The translations under genes were made by a program, and so were the position numbers. Below, one piece after another: positions 7,191 through 15,573 of a DNA stretch of 64,000 nucleotides. Origin of the DNA: Actinomycetospora endophytica (GTDB lineage: Bacteria; Actinomycetota; Actinomycetes; Mycobacteriales; Pseudonocardiaceae). The notes under the pieces were generated by a model. The model was not told the origin of the DNA, ran no database searches, and worked only from the letters and a program-made list of their open reading frames with translations. Location of the stretch: the NCBI RefSeq assembly GCF_021026375.1, contig NZ_JAJNDB010000003.1, positions 372,001 to 436,000 on the forward strand, written 5' to 3'. The first letter of the stretch is position 1, and every line of letters begins with the position of its first letter.

Positions 7191-8741
7191 ATGACCGCCG
7201 ACGTCGAGGCGCCGGAGTACCCGACGACGCACGCCGCCCGCGCGCCGGACCGGGCCGCCGTCGTCGACGCCCGCACCGACGCGACGCTGACCTACCGCGC
7301 CCTCGAGGCCCGTTCCCGAGCCGTCGCGCACCGGCTGTGGGAGATCGGGCTGCGCCCCGGGCAGCACGTCGCCCTCGCCGTCGCGAACCGGCTCGAGTTC
7401 TACGAGTTCTGCTGGGCCGCGCACCGTATCGGGCTCTACTACACCGCGGTCAACACCCACCTGACCGCCCGCGAGGCCCGCCACGTCGTCACCGACTGCG
7501 GAGCCGAGGCCCTGCTGCTCGACGACGCCCTGCCCGAGCTCGTCGACGCGCTCGCCGACCTGCCCGAGGTGCGTCTGCGGCTGCTCCTGGGCCACGCCCG
7601 CCCGGGTCACGAGCCCTACGAGGAGGTCGCGGCGGCCGGCACCGGCCCGCTGCCCCACGAGGGCGAGGGCGAGAAGATGCTCTACACCTCGGGCACCACC
7701 GGCACGCCGAAGGGCGTCGCCCGGCCGCTGACCGACGGCCCGCCCGGGTCGGTGTTCCTCATCCGCCCGCTGATGCGCCGGATGGGGTTCGACGGGTCCT
7801 CGGTGCTGGTCAACCCGGGTCCGCTCTACCACTCGGCGCCGCTCGGTTACGGGATGGGGATGCACCGGCTCGGCGGCACCGTGGTGATCGGCGGCCGGTT
7901 CGACGCCGGGCAGTGCCTGGCCGCGATGGAGCGTCACCGCGCCACGCACGGCCTGTTCGTCCCGACGATGTTCTCGCGGATGCTCGCGCTGGAGGGCCAC
8001 GAGCGCTACGACGTGTCGTCGCTGGTCACCGCCGCCCATGGCGCCGCGCCGTGCCCGGTCGGGGTGAAGCAGGCGATGATCGACTGGTGGGGCCCGAAGA
8101 TCGTCGAGTACTACGCGGGCACCGAGGGCGCCGGCATGACGCTCATCGACTCGGCGGACTGGCTGGCCCATCCCGGCTCCGTCGGCCGCCCGGTGGCGGG
8201 TGCGGTGCACGTCGTCGACCAGGTGTCCGGCGACCAGCTCGGCCCCGGCGAGACCGGCGCGGTGTACTTCTCCGGCGGCTCGGCGTTCCGCTATCACGGC
8301 GACGACGCCAAGACCGCCGACGCGTACGACCACCGCGGCTGGAACACCCTCGGCGACATCGGCCACCTCGACGCCGACGGCTACCTCTACCTCACCGACC
8401 GCGCCTCGTTCACCGTGATCAGCGGCGGGGTGAACATCTACCCGCGCGAGGCCGAGAACGTGCTCGCCGAGCACCCGGCGGTCGGTGACGTCGCGGCCTT
8501 CGGCGTTCCCGACGACGACCTCGGCGAGGTGCTCGTCGCCGTCGTCGAGACCACCGAGCCGGTGACGGCCGAGGCGCTGGACGCCTGGTGCGCCGAGCGC
8601 CTGACCCGCCAGAAGTGCCCGCGGCGGATCGCGTTCACCGAGCGTCTCCCGCGCACCGAGGCGGGGAAGTTGGCCACGCGGCAGGTGCGGGATGACTACC
8701 TGGGTGCGCTGCGCGCTTGTGAGCACCAATTGACGCTATAG
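7191..8741 (+). CDS. Acyl-CoA ligase (AMP-binding, FadD-like)
   Basis: 516 residues, ATG 7191 directly after the SDR stop. P-loop A3 motif YTSGTTGTPKG near residue 165, A5 EYYAGTEGAG near 305, A8 region LTDRASFTVISGGVNIYP near 400 and the A10 lysine in RTEAGKL near 495. It activates a carboxylic acid to the CoA thioester with ATP. The lack of membrane or carrier domains fits a soluble FadD-like enzyme. The last 12 codons and the stop form the left arm of a 72-base palindrome, so the C-terminus (LGALRACEHQLTL) is shaped by that element and may not be functionally conserved. Confidence 0.9.
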   Translation: MTADVEAPEYPTTHAARAPDRAAVVDARTDATLTYRALEARSRAVAHRLWEIGLRPGQHVALAVANRLEFYEFCWAAHRIGLYYTAVNTHLTAREARHVVTDCGAEALLLDDALPELVDALADLPEVRLRLLLGHARPGHEPYEEVAAAGTGPLPHEGEGEKMLYTSGTTGTPKGVARPLTDGPPGSVFLIRPLMRRMGFDGSSVLVNPGPLYHSAPLGYGMGMHRLGGTVVIGGRFDAGQCLAAMERHRATHGLFVPTMFSRMLALEGHERYDVSSLVTAAHGAAPCPVGVKQAMIDWWGPKIVEYYAGTEGAGMTLIDSADWLAHPGSVGRPVAGAVHVVDQVSGDQLGPGETGAVYFSGGSAFRYHGDDAKTADAYDHRGWNTLGDIGHLDADGYLYLTDRASFTVISGGVNIYPREAENVLAEHPAVGDVAAFGVPDDDLGEVLVAVVETTEPVTAEALDAWCAERLTRQKCPRRIAFTERLPRTEAGKLATRQVRDDYLGALRACEHQLTL

Positions 8742-8774
8742 CGTCAATTAGTGCTCACAAGCGCGGAGCGCACC
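8703..8774. terminator. 72-base near-perfect palindrome between convergent genes
   Basis: Bases 8703-8738 and 8739-8774 are complementary in 34 of 36 positions with no spacer; the centre reads TGACGCTATAGCGTCA. The left arm is coding sequence for the last 12 codons of the acyl-CoA ligase, its TAG begins the right arm, and the right arm ends at the first base of the reverse gene's stop. It is most simply a bidirectional terminator, but the arms are far longer than needed. Confidence 0.8.
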
Positions 8775-9940
8775 TAGTACGACCGCTCCAACCCCAGCAC
8801 GCTCTGGGCCAGGTAGTTGAGCGCCATCGCCTGCGGGAGCGGGGCGAGCCGCTGCAGCCGCGCCTCCCGGAAGTAGCGCTCCACGTGGTACTCCTCGGCG
8901 TAGCCGAACCCGCCGTGGGTCTGTACCGCGGTGTCGGCGGCGAAGAACCCGGCCTCGGCCGCCACGTACTTCGCGGTGTTCGCCGCCTCCCCCGCCGGCT
9001 CGCCGCGGTCGACCGTCCACGCCGCCTCGCGCACCACCAGCGACGCCGCGTGCAGCCGCGCGTGCGCCTCGGCCAGCGGATGCGCGACCGCCTGGTTCGC
9101 GCCGATCGAGCGCCCGAACACCCGACGCTCCTTCGCGTAGAACACCGCCCGCCGCAGCGCCACGCGCCCGGTCCCGAGCGCCTCCGCGGCGATCAGCACC
9201 CGCTCGGCGTTCAGCCCGTCCAGCAGGTACCGGAAGCCCTTCCCCTCTTCGCCGACGAGGTCGTCCGCGGACACCTCGAGCCCGTCGTAGGCGACCTCGC
9301 AGGAGGCGACCGCATTGCGGCCGAGCTTCGGGATCGGGGTGATCGTGACGGCGGGATTCTGGAGATCGGCGAACAGGAGCGACAGCCCGTCGGTCCGCTT
9401 CGCGCACTCCGCCGCCGGGGTGGTGCGCACCAGGAGCAGCACCTTCTCCGACTCGAGCGCCTTCGAGGTCCAGACCTTGCGGCCGTGCACCCGGTAGACG
9501 TCGCCGTCCCGCTCGGCGCGGGTGGTGATCGCGGTGGTGTCCAGCCCGGCGTCGGGCTCGGTGACCCCGAACGCCACGTGCAGGTCGCCGGTCGCGATCC
9601 GCGGCAGGTAGCGCGCCCGCATCGCGTCGCTGCCGTGCAGCACCACCGGGTGCATCCCGAACACCGACATGTGGATCGCGCTCGCGCCGTTCATGCACGC
9701 CCCGGAGGCGGCCACCTCCTCGAGCACGATCGACGCGGCGTCGATCCCCTGCCCGCCACCGCCGTACTCCTCCGGGATCGCGATCCCGACCCAGCCGCCG
9801 GCGGCCATCGCGTCGTAGAAGTCCCAGGGGAAGGCGTGGTCGCGCTCGCAGGTCGCCCAGTACTCGTCGTCGAACTTCCGGCAGACGTCGCGCACCGCCT
9901 CCCGGATCAGCCGGTGATCCTCGGACTCGGTGAAGTCCAC
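8774..9940 (-). CDS. Acyl-CoA dehydrogenase family protein
   Basis: 388 residues. N-terminal helical domain MDFTESEDHRLIREAVRD, the FAD-binding loop FGVTEPDAGLDTT near residue 130, KVWTSKAL near 170 and the C-terminal helical domain with RRVFGRSIGANQAVAHPLAE and QTHGGFGYAEEYHVER. The usual catalytic YEGT segment is absent; the equivalent stretch reads LAPLPQAMALN, so the base must be elsewhere or the enzyme belongs to a subfamily with a moved glutamate. It lies 18 bases after the alcohol dehydrogenase of the P450 operon and is probably its last gene. It oxidises an acyl-CoA to the enoyl-CoA. Confidence 0.88.
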   Translation of the reverse strand: MDFTESEDHRLIREAVRDVCRKFDDEYWATCERDHAFPWDFYDAMAAGGWVGIAIPEEYGGGGQGIDAASIVLEEVAASGACMNGASAIHMSVFGMHPVVLHGSDAMRARYLPRIATGDLHVAFGVTEPDAGLDTTAITTRAERDGDVYRVHGRKVWTSKALESEKVLLLVRTTPAAECAKRTDGLSLLFADLQNPAVTITPIPKLGRNAVASCEVAYDGLEVSADDLVGEEGKGFRYLLDGLNAERVLIAAEALGTGRVALRRAVFYAKERRVFGRSIGANQAVAHPLAEAHARLHAASLVVREAAWTVDRGEPAGEAANTAKYVAAEAGFFAADTAVQTHGGFGYAEEYHVERYFREARLQRLAPLPQAMALNYLAQSVLGLERSY

Positions 9941-9958
9941 GGGCTCGAACCTCCCTGC

Positions 9959-10927
9959 TCAGGGCATCGTCAGGACGATCTTCGTCTGCCCGGTGGTGGG
10001 GGCGGCCGCCCGATCGAACGCCGCCTGCACGTCCTCGACGTCCAGGATGTGCGTGATGTAGCGCTCGCGCAGCTCCGGATGGGTCCGCAGGTGCTCATCG
10101 GCCGCGGCCAGCACCCGACGTCGTTCGAGCGCCACCCCGGAACGCAGGGTGAGGTTCTTGCGCAGGAAGGTCCGCATCGCGAACGGGTAGACGAGGTCGT
10201 CGGCCACCCCGAAGTAGAAGATCTCGCCGCCGAACGCGACGGCGTCGACGGCCTGGTTCAGGGTCCCGGTCTGGTGCCCGATGGCCTCGACGACGACGTC
10301 GGGTCGCTCGGCCGACGACAACGTCGCCAGCCAGCGGTCGACCGGGGCATGGACCGTCTCGTCGACCCCGAACGTCGCCGCCACGTCCGCCCGCTCGACC
10401 CGGTCCACCCCGATCACCCGCGACGCCCCGGCACCCGACGCGAGGTGGCTGAACAGCAGCCCGATCGGCCCCTGGCCGAGGACCGCGACGGACCGTCCCT
10501 CGAGCGGCCCGAGCTGCTCCACCGCGTACAGCGCGCAGGCCAGCGGCTGGATCGTCACGGCCTCCCACGGCAACAGGTCGTCGGCGTAGCGGTGCAGGCC
10601 GTCCCCGGTCGAGACGACCTGCTCGGCGATCCCGTCGAACCCGGACGCCCACCCGACGACGGCGTCGCCCCGCGTGTGCTCCGGGTGCGCCGACGCGACG
10701 ACCTCGCCGACCACCTCGTGCATCGGGAATCCGGGCGAGCCGTACGACGGCCGCTCGGGCGGCGCGTCCGGCGAGGTACCGCCGCGGAAGAACGGCAGGT
10801 CGGAGCCGCAGATGCCACCCGCCGTCGTGCGGAGCAGGACCTGCCCGGGCGCCAGGTCCGACGGCGAGGGCGCGCGCGTCTCGCAGGGTTCGAAGTGCGA
10901 CGGCGCGGTCAGCCGCTGGGCCCACAT
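9959..10927 (-). CDS. Zinc-type alcohol dehydrogenase (MDR family)
   Basis: 322 residues. ATG at 10925-10927 overlaps the upstream stop (TGATG). Catalytic zinc ligands appear as Cys in GGICGSDLPFF and His-Glu in PMHEVVGEV; the usual Glu of EPLACAL is Gln here (QPLACALYA). The nucleotide site is VLGQGPIGLL and the four-cysteine structural zinc lobe is missing. It should oxidise an alcohol with NAD(P). It sits fourth in the overlapping operon P450, aldolase, lactonase, alcohol dehydrogenase, acyl-CoA dehydrogenase, so an alcohol made by the P450 or released by the lactonase is a reasonable substrate (inference). Confidence 0.86.
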   Translation of the reverse strand: MWAQRLTAPSHFEPCETRAPSPSDLAPGQVLLRTTAGGICGSDLPFFRGGTSPDAPPERPSYGSPGFPMHEVVGEVVASAHPEHTRGDAVVGWASGFDGIAEQVVSTGDGLHRYADDLLPWEAVTIQPLACALYAVEQLGPLEGRSVAVLGQGPIGLLFSHLASGAGASRVIGVDRVERADVAATFGVDETVHAPVDRWLATLSSAERPDVVVEAIGHQTGTLNQAVDAVAFGGEIFYFGVADDLVYPFAMRTFLRKNLTLRSGVALERRRVLAAADEHLRTHPELRERYITHILDVEDVQAAFDRAAAPTTGQTKIVLTMP

Positions 10928-11910
10928 CAGCGGGCACCACTGTTCCGCGCGAGCAGCCGCGCCGGCGTCGTCACCATCATCTGCTTGAGATCCTTCTCGT
11001 CGACGCCGGCCTCGCGCAGCGCGGGCAGCACGACGTCGCTGACGTGGGTCGGCACCCAGGTCGCGGGATAGGCGTCGAAGGAGTCGAGCCAGTCGCACGC
11101 CATCAGGCAGTCGTGGGAGAGCACGATGCGGTCGCCGTAGCCCTCCCCGCAGAGCCGGGCGATCGTCGCGATCCGCTGCTCCTCGGTGGCGCGGCCGGCG
11201 CCGTTCAGCCCGAACCGGTCCGAGGCGATCACCGACCCCGCGTCCATGAGCGCCCGCAGGTAGTCGAGGTCGGTCGAGTCGCCGGAGTGCCCGATGACGA
11301 CGCCGGCGAGGTCGAGCCCCTCCTGCGCGAAGATCGCCTGCTGGGCGAGGCCGTTGCGCGCCGGGGCGTGGGTGTGGGTGGTGATGGGTGCGCCCGTCTC
11401 CATCGCTGCCTGGGCCGCCGCCCGCAGGATGCGCTCGTTGTTCGCGGTCACCCCCGCCGTGTCCGTCATGACCTTGATGTTCTGCGCGCGCACCCCGGTG
11501 TGGCCGATGCCCTCGACGAGGTCGGTCACGAACAGCTCGGTCAGGACGTCCACGACGCCGGGACGCTTCGGCCGGTGCTTGATGTAGAAGGGCAGGTAGT
11601 CGTCGGTGTAGATGCCGGTGGAGACGACGACGTTCAGGTCCGGCACGGCGGCGTTCGCCTCGACGACGAACGCCGTGTCCCGACCGTGGTGCAGGGCGGT
11701 GCAGTCGACGATCGTGCGGATGCCGCGGTCGTGGACCTCCCGCAGCCGCGCGACGACCGTGGCGAGGGCCGCGTCCCGCCCGCCGGGCCACGCGCGGTCG
11801 GGATAGTCGCGGGCGAACTCGGTGGAGCTGACCACGAGGTGCTCGTGGGTCAGGGTCGGGCCGAGTCGCTCCGCGGGCACCGGCCCGCGCACGGTCTGGA
11901 CGTCAGGCAC
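10927..11910 (-). CDS. Phosphotriesterase-family metal hydrolase, probable lactonase
   Basis: About 327 residues from GTG 11908-11910; AAGGAGA lies nine bases upstream, and a second GTG six bases earlier is possible. All metal ligands of the family are visible: HEH in THEHLVVS, the bridging Lys in NIKVMTD, His in THTHAP, His in IGHSGDS and Asp in LSHDCLM. Relatives are mostly lactonases rather than organophosphate hydrolases. The start overlaps the aldolase stop by eight bases and the stop overlaps the alcohol dehydrogenase start, so translation is coupled across the operon. Confidence 0.88.
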   Translation of the reverse strand: MPDVQTVRGPVPAERLGPTLTHEHLVVSSTEFARDYPDRAWPGGRDAALATVVARLREVHDRGIRTIVDCTALHHGRDTAFVVEANAAVPDLNVVVSTGIYTDDYLPFYIKHRPKRPGVVDVLTELFVTDLVEGIGHTGVRAQNIKVMTDTAGVTANNERILRAAAQAAMETGAPITTHTHAPARNGLAQQAIFAQEGLDLAGVVIGHSGDSTDLDYLRALMDAGSVIASDRFGLNGAGRATEEQRIATIARLCGEGYGDRIVLSHDCLMACDWLDSFDAYPATWVPTHVSDVVLPALREAGVDEKDLKQMMVTTPARLLARNSGAR

Positions 11911-12634
11911 CGTCACTCCTCTCCTTGGCACTGGACAGAGCCCGCGCCATCCCGCTCGCGATCACGGCCCGGTCCGCGGCCACCGTCAGGAAGGTCAGCC
12001 CCCGCCCGACGAGGTCGGTGACCGCGTCGGCGTCGGCGGCCACCCCGCCCACCGGGAGGTCCCGACGACGGGCCGCGGCGACGGTCGCATCGACCGCGGC
12101 GGCCAGCCGCTCCGGCAGCGGGCCGGAGACGACGCCGAGGCCCAGATCCAGGCCGAGGTCGACGGTGCCGAGGAAGAGCCCGTCGACGCCGGGGACGTCA
12201 GCGATCTCGTCGAGGCGATCCAGCGCGGCCGCCGTCTCGACCATCGGCAGCACCAGCGGCCGCTCGGTCCGCGACCCGTGCCCGCCGTGGCGCGCGGGAC
12301 CGAACGACCGCGCGCCCTCCGGCGGGTAATGAGCAGCGCGCACCGCGAGCGCGGCATCGTCGGGACCCGACACCAGCGGCACGACGACGCCCCGCGCCCC
12401 GAGGTCGAGCGCCGACCCGATGAGGCGCTCGTCGATCGCCGCCACCCGCACCAGCGGGACGGCCCCGCCGAGCTCGACCGCCGGGAGCACCGCGGGCAGC
12501 GCCGCCTCGGTCACCGTGCCGTGCTGGGTGTCGACGAGCACCCACGCGAACCCGGCCGCCGCGACCGCCTCGGCCTGCACCGGGTCGGGCGAGGTGACCC
12601 ACGCGCCGAAGCTCGGGCCGTCGAGGAGGCTCAT
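11903..12634 (-). CDS. HpcH/HpaI-type aldolase (class II pyruvate aldolase fold)
   Basis: 243 residues starting ATG 12632-12634 and overlapping the P450 stop by four bases. Family landmarks: FGAWVTSPDP at the N-terminus, VLVDTQHG near residue 32, metal Glu in MVETAAAL near 130, and LGTVDLGLDLG near 155 for the usual GPxDLxxxLG. These enzymes cleave 2-keto-4-hydroxy acids to pyruvate or related ketoacids plus an aldehyde. Its place between a P450 and a lactonase suggests a late ring- or chain-cleaving step, though no meta-cleavage dioxygenase is present. Confidence 0.87.
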   Translation of the reverse strand: MSLLDGPSFGAWVTSPDPVQAEAVAAAGFAWVLVDTQHGTVTEAALPAVLPAVELGGAVPLVRVAAIDERLIGSALDLGARGVVVPLVSGPDDAALAVRAAHYPPEGARSFGPARHGGHGSRTERPLVLPMVETAAALDRLDEIADVPGVDGLFLGTVDLGLDLGLGVVSGPLPERLAAAVDATVAAARRRDLPVGGVAADADAVTDLVGRGLTFLTVAADRAVIASGMARALSSAKERSDGA

Positions 12635-13899
12635 GCGCGCGTCGCCGTCACGGGCACCGAGCCCCAGCCCCACTGGAAGCTCGACGGATGCCGCTGCGCC
12701 CGGGACTCGTCGACGGCGTACTCCCCGACCCGGGTCAGGAACTCCTCCCCCAGCACCGCCATCTCCAGGCGCGCCAGATGGACCCCGACGCAGAAGTGCT
12801 GCCCGCGCCCGAACGCGATCTGGCGCGGGATCGGCCGGTCCCAGCGGAACTCGTCGGGCGCGTCGAACTCCCGCTCGTCCCGGTTGGCCGACGCGATCAG
12901 CGACATCACCCGCTGGCCGGGCCGCATCGTCACCCCGGAGACCTCGACCGGCTCGCGGACCGTGCGCAGGAACCACTGCGCCGGCGCGCAGTAGCGCAGG
13001 AACTCCTCGACGGCGACGGGCATCGTCGTCGCCGGATCCACGCGGACCGCGGCGAGCTGGTCGGACCGGCGGGCGAGCTCCCAGAGCCCGTGCGCGGTGA
13101 CCTTGGGGACGGTCTCGGTGCCGCCGACGAAGATGCAGACCAGGTTGATCGCGATCTCCCGGTCGGTGAGCCGGCGGCCCCGGAACTCCATCCCGAGCAG
13201 CCCGTCGATCATCCGGCTGCGCCAGGGCGCGTCGTCCTCGGCCGCTCCGGCACGGTGGCGTTCGACGGCGGGAACCAGGATCTCCATGGAGCGCCCGAAG
13301 AGCTTCTCCTTGTCCAGGCCGCCGTCGTCGCGCCCCCGCCCCTCCTGGTGGGTGCCGGTGGAGGAGTTGACGACGTCGAGCACGTCGTCGGCGAGCTCTT
13401 CAGGGAGCGCGAGCAGGTGGCAGATCGTCCCGGCGGCGACCCGCCCGCCGTACTCCTGAGCCAGGTCGAACGGGCCGCCGCGGTCGAGCAGCTCGTCGAG
13501 CCGGGTCCGGGCCATGTCCCGGACGACGTCGGCGAGCCGGCGGACCGGGCCGTAGCGCAGCGGACCGCCGGACGCGTGGCGGAACTGCTCGTAGACCGGC
13601 GAGCCGAACATGTTCGCGCTGCCCATGGGGTCGGTCGGCGGGTCGGGCACCGGCCCGTCGTTGGGACTCCGGAGCGTGCTCGGCGACGGCAGGCTGGACT
13701 CGCTGGAGACGAAGGTCCCGCTGGTGTCACCGAGGACGGACCAGACGTCGGCGAACCGGGACAGCGCGAACGTGTCGTAGCGCGGGAGGTAGTGGGCCGG
13801 GCTCTCGTCGCGCAGGCGCCGGTAGAACGACGGCGGGTCGGCCATGACCGCCGAGGAGAACGGGTCGTACTCCGCGGGCGCCGGCGTCGCCGTCGTCAT
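12631..13899 (-). CDS. Cytochrome P450
   Basis: 422 residues from ATG 13897-13899 with CGGAGGCG upstream. I-helix FVGGTETV near residue 290, ExxR as EEFLR near 330 and the heme loop FGRGQHFCVGVHLARLE near 375 are all intact. Class I soluble bacterial P450 needing ferredoxin and reductase, neither of which is encoded nearby. It is the first gene of the five-gene reverse operon and probably hydroxylates the initial substrate. The gap to the divergent SRPBCC gene holds a forward promoter at 13937-13964. Confidence 0.92.
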   Translation of the reverse strand: MTTATPAPAEYDPFSSAVMADPPSFYRRLRDESPAHYLPRYDTFALSRFADVWSVLGDTSGTFVSSESSLPSPSTLRSPNDGPVPDPPTDPMGSANMFGSPVYEQFRHASGGPLRYGPVRRLADVVRDMARTRLDELLDRGGPFDLAQEYGGRVAAGTICHLLALPEELADDVLDVVNSSTGTHQEGRGRDDGGLDKEKLFGRSMEILVPAVERHRAGAAEDDAPWRSRMIDGLLGMEFRGRRLTDREIAINLVCIFVGGTETVPKVTAHGLWELARRSDQLAAVRVDPATTMPVAVEEFLRYCAPAQWFLRTVREPVEVSGVTMRPGQRVMSLIASANRDEREFDAPDEFRWDRPIPRQIAFGRGQHFCVGVHLARLEMAVLGEEFLTRVGEYAVDESRAQRHPSSFQWGWGSVPVTATRA

Positions 13900-13936
13900 G
13901 ATCGCCTCCGGTGGCGTGCTTTTCCCGACCCAGCGT

Positions 13937-13964
13937 TTGGTTATCCCCGTGGCGAGGCTAACAT
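13937..13964 (+). promoter_or_regulatory. Probable promoter of the SRPBCC gene
   Basis: TTGGTT at 13937-13942 and TAACAT at 13959-13964 are spaced 16 bases and point to the SRPBCC gene. Flanking copies of TCCGGTGGC (minus-side gene leader, about 13908) and GCCACCGGA (about 13979) form a nine-base inverted repeat around it that might bind a regulator. Confidence 0.45.
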
Positions 13965-14009
13965 CGCCGGCGGCTCGTGCCACCGGACGACGTCGAGGGA
14001 GTGGTCGCG

Positions 14010-14501
14010 ATGGGCGTGTTCACCGCGAGCGGGGAGACGCTGCTGGCGGCGACCCCCGAGGAGGTCTACGACTTCGTCAGCAACCCGCACAACTGGCCGA
14101 AGCTCTACCGCGGCAGCGCGGGCGTCCAGTCGGAGATCCGCCTGCCCGTGCAGGTCGGCGACACCTGGAGCGAGACGGTGGCCGTCGGCGAGGACTTCTC
14201 CTGCCGGTCGACGTGGACGCTGATCACCGCGGTCCGCCCCCGGAAGTGGGTGTTCCAGCAGGTGAACGGCATCGGCGCGGCCCCCGACGGGAGCGGTGGG
14301 GTCGACGGGATCACGACGATCTCCTACACGTTCGCCCCGGCCGGCGACGGGACGCTCTTCCACCGCTCGATCCACTGCGAGATGCCACACGGCACCGTCA
14401 TCGCCGAGAAGCTGCTGCTCGCACGGGCCAACCCGGCGAACATCGAGCACTACCAGCTGGGTGTGGAGCGCGAGATCCTCAAGGAGCGGGCGAACGCCTG
14501 A
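14010..14501 (+). CDS. SRPBCC-family protein (polyketide cyclase/dehydrase-like)
   Basis: 163 residues from ATG 14010, with GAGGGAG about 10 bases upstream; GTG 13977 would add 11 residues. The sequence has the START/Bet v1-like pattern: an N-terminal strand and helix (ATPEEVYDFVSNPHNWPKLY), VGDTWSETV, then strands ending in the long C-terminal helix NIEHYQLGVEREILK. These proteins bind hydrophobic ligands or act as cyclases and aromatases. It is divergent from the P450 operon, so a role with the same hydrophobic substrate is plausible but unproven. Confidence 0.75.
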   Translation: MGVFTASGETLLAATPEEVYDFVSNPHNWPKLYRGSAGVQSEIRLPVQVGDTWSETVAVGEDFSCRSTWTLITAVRPRKWVFQQVNGIGAAPDGSGGVDGITTISYTFAPAGDGTLFHRSIHCEMPHGTVIAEKLLLARANPANIEHYQLGVEREILKERANA

Positions 14502-14537
14502 GCCGACCTGGCGGCCGCCCCGGGCGGAGCTGCAGCC

Positions 14538-14602
14538 ATGATCAGGGAGCCCTCACCGGGCGAGACGGAGATCCGCTCGGCGCGCAGTGACTCCTTGATC
14601 AT
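14538..14602. terminator. Inverted repeat between convergent genes
   Basis: ATGATCAGGGAG (14538-14549) pairs with CTCCTTGATCAT (14591-14602), one mismatch, around a 41-base loop that can itself fold (CCGGGCG with CGCTCGG). A further six-base hairpin follows (GCCGCC/GGCGGC near 14609-14624). It separates the SRPBCC and desaturase genes; a bidirectional terminator or a small palindromic repeat are both possible. Confidence 0.45.
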
Positions 14603-14636
14603 CGAAGCCGCCGTCCGGCGGCACGCCTGAGACCCG

Positions 14637-15512
14637 TCAGGCCTGCGGAACGCGCGAGGTCTGCTCCGGCCGCCACCCCGGCGGGCCGAAGACGTGCCCG
14701 AGCTTCGCGCGCACCCCGGAGGCCGCCCGGACGTCGGAGGCCATGGCGGCGTACTCGCCGTACTGGAGCCGGAAGACGTTGTAGGTCTCGACCGGCTTGG
14801 TGAGCCCGTAACGGGGCCGCTGCCGCTCCTCGGTGAACGTCCCGAACAGGCGGTCCCAGATGATCAGTATGCCGCCGTAGTTCTTGTCCAGGTACTCCGG
14901 ATCGCTGCCGTGGTGCACGCGGTGGTGCGAGGGCGTGTTCATGACGAGCTCGATCGGCCGCGGGAGCCGGTCGATCGTCTCGGTGTGGATGAAGAACTGG
15001 TAGACGAGGTTCACCGAGAACGCGATGTAGATCGTCCACGGCGTGAACCCGAGCAGCGGGAACGGCAGCCAGAAGATCCCTTCGACCCACGGGTTCCATT
15101 TCTGCCGGACGGCGGTGCTGAGGTTGAAGTACTCGCTGGAGTGGTGGGCCTGGTGGCCGGCCCAGGCGAAGCGCACGCGGTGCGAGAACCGGTGCGTGAC
15201 GTACCAGGCCAGGTCGACGCCCACGATCAGCAGCAGCCAGCTCCACCAGGTGTCCGCCGGGACGTGCCACGGCGCCGCGTAGGTCCACAGGAACACGTAG
15301 ACGACCAGCGACACCGTCTTGAGCAGCGTCGAGAACACCAGCGATCCGGCGCCCATGGTGATGCTCGTCCGCGCGTTCCGGGCCTCGTAACCGCGCAGGT
15401 CCTCACGGGCGGCGTGACGGACGGCCGCGACCTCGATCGCGATGAACAGCACGAAGAACGGCAGGGCGTAGAGCAGCGGGGTGTTGATCTGGTCCCAGAC
15501 CGAGGCCGTCAT
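14637..15512 (-). CDS. Sterol desaturase / fatty acid hydroxylase family di-iron membrane enzyme
   Basis: 291 residues with three to four membrane helices (PLLYALPFFVLFIAIEV, LVVYVFLWTYAA, WLLLIVGVDLAWY). The three histidine boxes are complete: HRFSH, HQAHH and HHRVHHG. The family uses a di-iron centre and O2 to hydroxylate or desaturate lipids. The gene follows a TetR regulator by 61 bases on the same strand, with a perfect palindrome CGGTAAGTTACCG just upstream of its start, so it is probably repressed by that regulator. Confidence 0.88.
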   Translation of the reverse strand: MTASVWDQINTPLLYALPFFVLFIAIEVAAVRHAAREDLRGYEARNARTSITMGAGSLVFSTLLKTVSLVVYVFLWTYAAPWHVPADTWWSWLLLIVGVDLAWYVTHRFSHRVRFAWAGHQAHHSSEYFNLSTAVRQKWNPWVEGIFWLPFPLLGFTPWTIYIAFSVNLVYQFFIHTETIDRLPRPIELVMNTPSHHRVHHGSDPEYLDKNYGGILIIWDRLFGTFTEERQRPRYGLTKPVETYNVFRLQYGEYAAMASDVRAASGVRAKLGHVFGPPGWRPEQTSRVPQA

Positions 15513-15535
15513 GGTGCGCTCCCATCGTGACTCGT

Positions 15536-15548
15536 CGGTAAGTTACCG
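15536..15548. promoter_or_regulatory. Palindromic operator upstream of desaturase
   Basis: CGGTAA-G-TTACCG is a perfect 13-base palindrome lying 24 bases before the desaturase start and 26 bases after the TetR stop. Size, symmetry and position fit a TetR-family half-site pair. Confidence 0.5.
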
Positions 15549-15573
15549 CACGGTCATATCGACGGGTCAAGGG

